From contig JAITVR010000251.1 in NCBI GenBank assembly GCA_031285695.1, forward strand, positions 1 to 8,956: a stretch of 8,956 nucleotides of DNA, written 5' to 3'. The DNA comes from Prevotellaceae bacterium. Lineage in GTDB: Bacteria > Bacteroidota > Bacteroidia > Bacteroidales > UBA932. Below are positions 6,479 through 8,956 of the stretch, piece after piece. Under the pieces are notes generated by a model, which was not told where the DNA came from, searched no databases, and saw only the letters and a program-made list of their open reading frames with translations. A program made the position numbers and the translations under genes. Position 1 is the stretch's first letter; each line of letters starts with the position of its first letter.

Positions 6479-6481
6479 CAC
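6451..6481 (-). promoter_or_regulatory. Probable mqnA promoter
   Basis: On the minus strand GTG (6481-6479), a 20-base spacer and TAATTTTG (6458-6451) match TTG-N19/20-TAnnTTTG, with a perfect -7 box and one mismatch in the -33 box. Transcription would start about 20 bases before the mqnA ATG at 6425. It overlaps the purB promoter almost entirely. Confidence 0.6.
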
Positions 6482-6501
6482 CTTAAACCAAGAAAAAAAC
6501 T

Positions 6502-7845
6502 ATGAACCTCTCCCCTCTTACCGCCATTTCGCCTGTTGACGGGCGCTACAGAAGACAAACGCAGGAGCTGGCCGCGTACTTTTCGGAGTTTGCGCTCATT
6601 CGCTACCGCGTGCAGGTGGAAGTAGAATACTTTATTGCGCTGTGCGAAATTCCTTTGCCGCAGCTGGTTGGCATAGATAAAAGCGTTTTTGCGCAGCTGC
6701 GCGAAGTTTACCAAAACTTTAGCGAAAGCGATGCATTAAAGGTAAAAGAAACCGAAAAAACGACCAACCACGATGTTAAAGCGGTTGAGTATTTTTTGAA
6801 GGAAAAGTTTGAGGCTTTGGGACTTGGCAAGTGGCTGGAGTTTATTCACTTTGGGCTTACCTCGCAGGACGTGAACAACACCGCTACTCCGCTGAGCTTG
6901 CGCGAAGCTTTGGAAAACGTATTTTACCCGCAGTTTGACGCGCTGTACACCAAGCTGCACGAGCTTTCGCGCGAGTGGAAAAGCGTGCCCATGCTGGCGC
7001 ACACGCACGGACAGCCGGCCTCCCCTACCCGCTTGGGCAAAGAGTTTTACGTGTTTGTAGAGCGGTTGGAAAAGCAGCTGTCGCTACTCAAAATCGTACC
7101 CTTTTCGGCTCAGTTCGGCGGTGCTACGGGCAACTTCAACGCGCACAAGGCCGAGTACCCGCAGGTGGATTGGGTGGAGTTTGCCAACGGTTTTGTAAAC
7201 GGCACATTAGGCTTAAGCCGCTCGCAAACCACCACGCAAATTGAGCACTACGACAACCTTGCCGCCACGTTCGATGCTCTCAAGCGTTTGAACAACATAT
7301 TGATAGACCTTAGCCGCGATGTGTGGACGTACATCTCGATGGGCTACTTTAAGCAAAGAATAAAGGAGGGCGAAGTGGGTTCGTCCGCCATGCCGCACAA
7401 GGTAAACCCTATTGACTTTGAAAACGCCGAGGGCAACTTGGGCATTGCCAACGCCCTACTTGAGCACTTGGCCGCCAAGCTTCCCGTATCGCGCCTGCAA
7501 AGAGACTTGACCGATAGCACTGTGCTGCGCAACATTGGCGTGCCGCTGGGGCACATTGCCATTGCCTACGCCTCTATTTTGAAGGGGCTGAACAAGCTCA
7601 TTATTAATGAGTCGGAAATAAACTCTGACTTAGAGGAAAACTGGGCGGTGGTGGCCGAGGGCATTCAAACCATTTTGCGGCGCGAGGCTTTTCCCAAGCC
7701 CTACGAGGCGCTTAAGGCGCTTACCCGCACCAACGAAGCCATTACGCAGCGCAGCATTGCGCAGTTTATTGATGAGCTGAACGTGAGCGAAAGCGTGAAA
7801 ACGGAGCTGAGGGCGCTGAGCCCAAGCAGCTATACGGGGTACTAA
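6502..7845 (+). CDS. purB: Adenylosuccinate lyase PurB
   Basis: Cleaves SAICAR to AICAR and adenylosuccinate to AMP, each releasing fumarate, so it acts twice in purine synthesis. The 447 residues match the E. coli-type (about 456 residues) branch rather than the shorter Bacillus type. It begins with LTAISPVDGRYRRQTQEL (6-23). Further motifs are KTTNHDVKAVEYF (86-98), HFGLTSQDVNNTA (116-128), LAHTHGQPASPTRLGKE (165-181, with the general-acid His169) and the fumarase/aspartase superfamily signature GSSAMPHKVNPIDFENAEGN (293-312), whose serines 294/295 hold the general base. Only the extreme C-terminus is slightly short. The ATG at 6502-6504 matches the conserved N-terminus. It is divergent from mqnA and followed after 31 bases by a small ORF that shares its terminator. 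Confidence 0.97.
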   Translation: MNLSPLTAISPVDGRYRRQTQELAAYFSEFALIRYRVQVEVEYFIALCEIPLPQLVGIDKSVFAQLREVYQNFSESDALKVKETEKTTNHDVKAVEYFLKEKFEALGLGKWLEFIHFGLTSQDVNNTATPLSLREALENVFYPQFDALYTKLHELSREWKSVPMLAHTHGQPASPTRLGKEFYVFVERLEKQLSLLKIVPFSAQFGGATGNFNAHKAEYPQVDWVEFANGFVNGTLGLSRSQTTTQIEHYDNLAATFDALKRLNNILIDLSRDVWTYISMGYFKQRIKEGEVGSSAMPHKVNPIDFENAEGNLGIANALLEHLAAKLPVSRLQRDLTDSTVLRNIGVPLGHIAIAYASILKGLNKLIINESEINSDLEENWAVVAEGIQTILRREAFPKPYEALKALTRTNEAITQRSIAQFIDELNVSESVKTELRALSPSSYTGY

Positions 7846-7879
7846 TGATTCCAAGTTTCTGATTTCAAAATCCAAGTTG
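7845..7879 (+). repeat. Single arm of the 7-base-unit dispersed repeat, directly after purB
   Basis: These 35 bases match 641-675 at 27 of 35 positions without gaps, including the ordered TTTC/TTCC-AAA units. The copy begins at the last base of the purB stop codon and ends on the TTG that probably starts the next ORF. The partner arm of an inverted repeat, present at 643-724, is absent here. Confidence 0.55.
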
Positions 7880-8053
7880 AAGAAAAAGAACCGCATAACC
7901 CTTGCCGACTACCTGCGGGCTAACCGCATGGCAAGCCGCGAGCTGGAGCAGGAGGTTCGCGGAGCGGGCTTTCACGCCATGCATAAGGTGCACAAAAGCG
8001 CAAAGCAGTACGTGCGGAAGCTGAAGCACAAAAAGCGGTTGGACGAGGAATAA
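7877..8053 (+). CDS. Small basic protein of unknown function (58 codons) downstream of purB
   Basis: From TTG at 7877-7879 to TAA at 8051-8053 the frame reads 58 residues, starting MKKKNRITLADYLRANRMAS, then RELEQEVRGAGFHAMHKVHK, and ending with a Lys/Arg-rich tail (SAKQYVRKLKHKKRLDEE). It is strongly basic, with no signal peptide or membrane segment. Codon choice resembles that of purB rather than the AT-rich intergenic DNA. The frame stops exactly in the stem of a strong terminator, as expected of the last gene in a transcript. The character suggests a nucleic-acid- or ribosome-associated protein, but I cannot name a family. The layout (basic, S-R-E-L-E, then V-H-K-S-x-K-x-Y) resembles small uncharacterised Bacteroidota proteins I recall only vaguely. 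The start is uncertain: no in-frame ATG precedes it, and the first internal ATG (7928) would drop 17 residues. Confidence 0.65.
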   Translation: MKKKNRITLADYLRANRMASRELEQEVRGAGFHAMHKVHKSAKQYVRKLKHKKRLDEE

Positions 8054-8084
8054 AAAACGAGGCTCACTTCGAGCCTCGTTTTTT
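8052..8084 (+). terminator. Strong intrinsic terminator of the purB transcript
   Basis: AAAAAACGAGGCTC (8052-8065), loop ACTTC and GAGCCTCGTTTTTT (8071-8084) form a perfect 14-pair stem with a GC-rich core and a closing T-tract. The stem takes in the last bases of the small ORF's TAA stop. The mirrored A-tract lets it act on the opposite strand as well, so it may also stop transcripts coming from nadE, whose gene ends 177 bases further on. Confidence 0.9.
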
Positions 8085-8095
8085 GCTTTGCAGCC

Positions 8096-8129
8096 ACATG
8101 CGTATGTAGTGAAATTTACATACGCATGT
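8096..8129. repeat. Perfect 13-base inverted repeat
   Basis: ACATGCGTATGTA (8096-8108) and TACATACGCATGT (8117-8129) are exact reverse complements, separated by 8 bases. It lies between the convergent ends of the small ORF and nadE. Without a T-tract it is a poor terminator; it could be a protein-binding site or part of a repeat element. Confidence 0.7.
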
Positions 8130-8195
8130 AAATTTTGCCGCGTCCGTATGTCAGTTTTGCTACCTACTGATGAAAATTTTGCCGCATACGTATGT
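8126..8195 (+). repeat. 44-base-period direct repeat with a CATACGTATG palindrome
   Basis: The 26 bases at 8126-8151 recur at 8170-8195 with 23 identities, both containing AAATTTTGCCGC followed by CGTATGT. The second copy holds the perfect 10-base palindrome CATACGTATG (8185-8194). The CGTATGTA core also appears at 8101-8108. The 200-base stretch up to the nadE stop holds no convincing ORF. Confidence 0.6.
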
Positions 8196-8260
8196 AGCAA
8201 ATAAGACTTTTTTCATAGTAAGTTTTTGTTTTTTGGAAATTATGTATTTTATTGTCATTC

Positions 8261-8956
8261 TCAACAAATCCTTTCCCTTGCCACATTGTGCGGGTTATTT
8301 CTCTTAAATGCTGAGCGCAAGTGCCGCTGAATCACGGGGTGCTCCACTAAGTTTTTGTCGCGCTTGCCGGTAAGGTAATGTTGGAGAAGAGTGTCCACCT
8401 CGGCGTAGGTGGCGGCGCGCAGCTGCTCAAGGTCGCTGCTGGTAGTGCCCAGGCCGTCGGTGGGCACGGCCTCCACGCAGCGTTGCAGGGCGCTTTGCTG
8501 CTCAAGAAACACTAAATCATTTTCAATAAGCCATTTTGACAGTTCGTAAACCTCTGTTTTCCAAAGCGAAGCCACAGGAGCGTAGTCGCCCACATCGCCG
8601 TGCAGCGTCCAGTAGCCAAGCAGCAGCTCGGTGTAGTTGTCGGTGCTCAGCACCAAGCCGCTGTGCTGCTGCGCAAGGTTGTACAGATAAATCATTCGCA
8701 ATCTTGCTTTTATGTTACCCAATCTAATGCGGTAGCTGAGCTCCGCAGCGGCGTTTTCCTCAGCGTTTTCCTCTATCGTATTTTTGGTGTAAAGGTATAA
8801 CTCGGTAAGGTCAACACTTTTATAATCAGTGCAAAATGACTTTCCAATAGCATCAGCGCGGCTGCCTTCGTCGGGCTTGTTGGTTTCAATGTAAATAAAT
8901 CGCCCAATGAGTGGAATATTAAGCTCTTGACACACAGGCGCAGCCAATGCGCTTAC
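8261..8956 (-). CDS. nadE: NH3-dependent NAD synthase NadE (N-terminus cut off by window edge)
   Basis: Makes NAD+ from deamido-NAD+, ATP and ammonia, via an adenylated intermediate. The frame is open to the window edge and gives 231 C-terminal residues; the TTG at 8945-8947 is internal, and the SGG.DS ATP-binding loop must lie beyond the window. Seen here: NKPDEGSRADAIGKSF, the nucleotide-binding GNIKARLRMIYLYNLA, STDNYTELLLGYWTLHGDVG (the family's S/G-x-x-N-x-x-E-x-x-x-G-Y motif), PVASLWKTEVYELSKWL and PTDGLGTTSSDLEQL, all characteristic of NadE. The protein ends with an Arg/Asn-rich tail and a TGA stop at 8263-8261. No nitrilase (glutaminase) domain is present on the C-terminal side; the fused form would have it at the N-terminus, so the ammonia-dependent label rests on overall resemblance. 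It converges with the purB transcript. Confidence 0.93.
   Translation of the reverse strand, partial: VSALAAPVCQELNIPLIGRFIYIETNKPDEGSRADAIGKSFCTDYKSVDLTELYLYTKNTIEENAEENAAAELSYRIRLGNIKARLRMIYLYNLAQQHSGLVLSTDNYTELLLGYWTLHGDVGDYAPVASLWKTEVYELSKWLIENDLVFLEQQSALQRCVEAVPTDGLGTTSSDLEQLRAATYAEVDTLLQHYLTGKRDKNLVEHPVIQRHLRSAFKRNNPHNVARERIC

Noticed and set aside
6479..6501. Purine riboswitch upstream of purB
   Set aside because: The gap to mqnA is 76 bases and the predicted leader is about 18, too short for any known purine riboswitch.
6349..6714. Minus-strand open frame spanning the mqnA start, the promoter gap and the purB start
   Set aside because: It overlaps two secure genes and both promoters, and its translation shows no domain.
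7865..8200. Minus-strand open frame of 111 codons opposite the small ORF
   Set aside because: It runs through the strong terminator and repeat region, has a low-complexity translation, and is the antisense shadow of the better-supported plus-strand ORF.
8086..8200. Possible CRISPR array
   Set aside because: Only two or three imperfect copies, no regular unique spacers, and no cas genes in the window.
8252..8263. TTGTCATTCTCA resembles the outer end of the 2833-2915 palindrome (11 of 12 bases)
   Set aside because: The match is short, stops at the nadE stop codon, and has no partner arm; chance is a sufficient explanation.

Overview
The window reads as a chromosomal housekeeping segment of a member of the Bacteroidota. 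Three things point there. The protein families are typical: a 663-residue DUF4954-type beta-helix protein, a stand-alone MnmD and a Bacteroidota-style NH3-dependent NAD synthase. Several gene starts carry the phylum's TAnnTTTG promoter element. Gene starts have A-rich leaders rather than clear Shine-Dalgarno sites. I cannot place it below phylum. MqnA implies menaquinone made by the futalosine route, which is found in only part of the phylum.

Layout. Positions 1-605 (minus) hold the N-terminal 201 residues of glucosamine-6-phosphate deaminase (nagB), cut by the window edge. A large imperfect inverted repeat (643-724) separates it from the DUF4954 gene (723-2714, minus). The 244-base gap that follows has a likely promoter for the DUF4954 gene, a consensus-like promoter facing the other way, and an 83-base palindromic repeat (2833-2915). 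Then come four minus-strand genes: a nitronate monooxygenase-like flavoprotein (2959-4032), mnmD (4140-4799), truA (4861-5598) and mqnA (5670-6425). Gaps of 61-107 bases between them fit one operon reading mqnA-truA-mnmD-NMO. mqnA is divergent from purB (6502-7845, plus) across a 76-base gap that holds two nearly symmetric, overlapping promoters. A previously uncalled 58-codon ORF for a basic protein follows purB (7877-8053) and ends in a strong intrinsic terminator (8052-8084). The remaining 200 bases to the end of nadE (8261-8956, minus, N-terminus cut off) contain palindromes and a 44-base-period repeat.

How the genes relate. They are mostly core metabolism and tRNA modification: amino-sugar catabolism (NagB), purine synthesis (PurB), NAD synthesis (NadE), menaquinone synthesis (MqnA), and tRNA modification of the anticodon arm (TruA) and wobble uridine (MnmD). 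I see no defence island, prophage, transposase, CRISPR array, tRNA or rRNA. No convincing new multi-gene system is present. The items most worth following are the DUF4954 protein of unknown function, the small basic ORF after purB, a promoter aimed into the 83-base palindrome (possible small RNA or antisense RNA), the mutually exclusive hairpins between truA and mnmD, and the symmetric mqnA/purB promoter pair.
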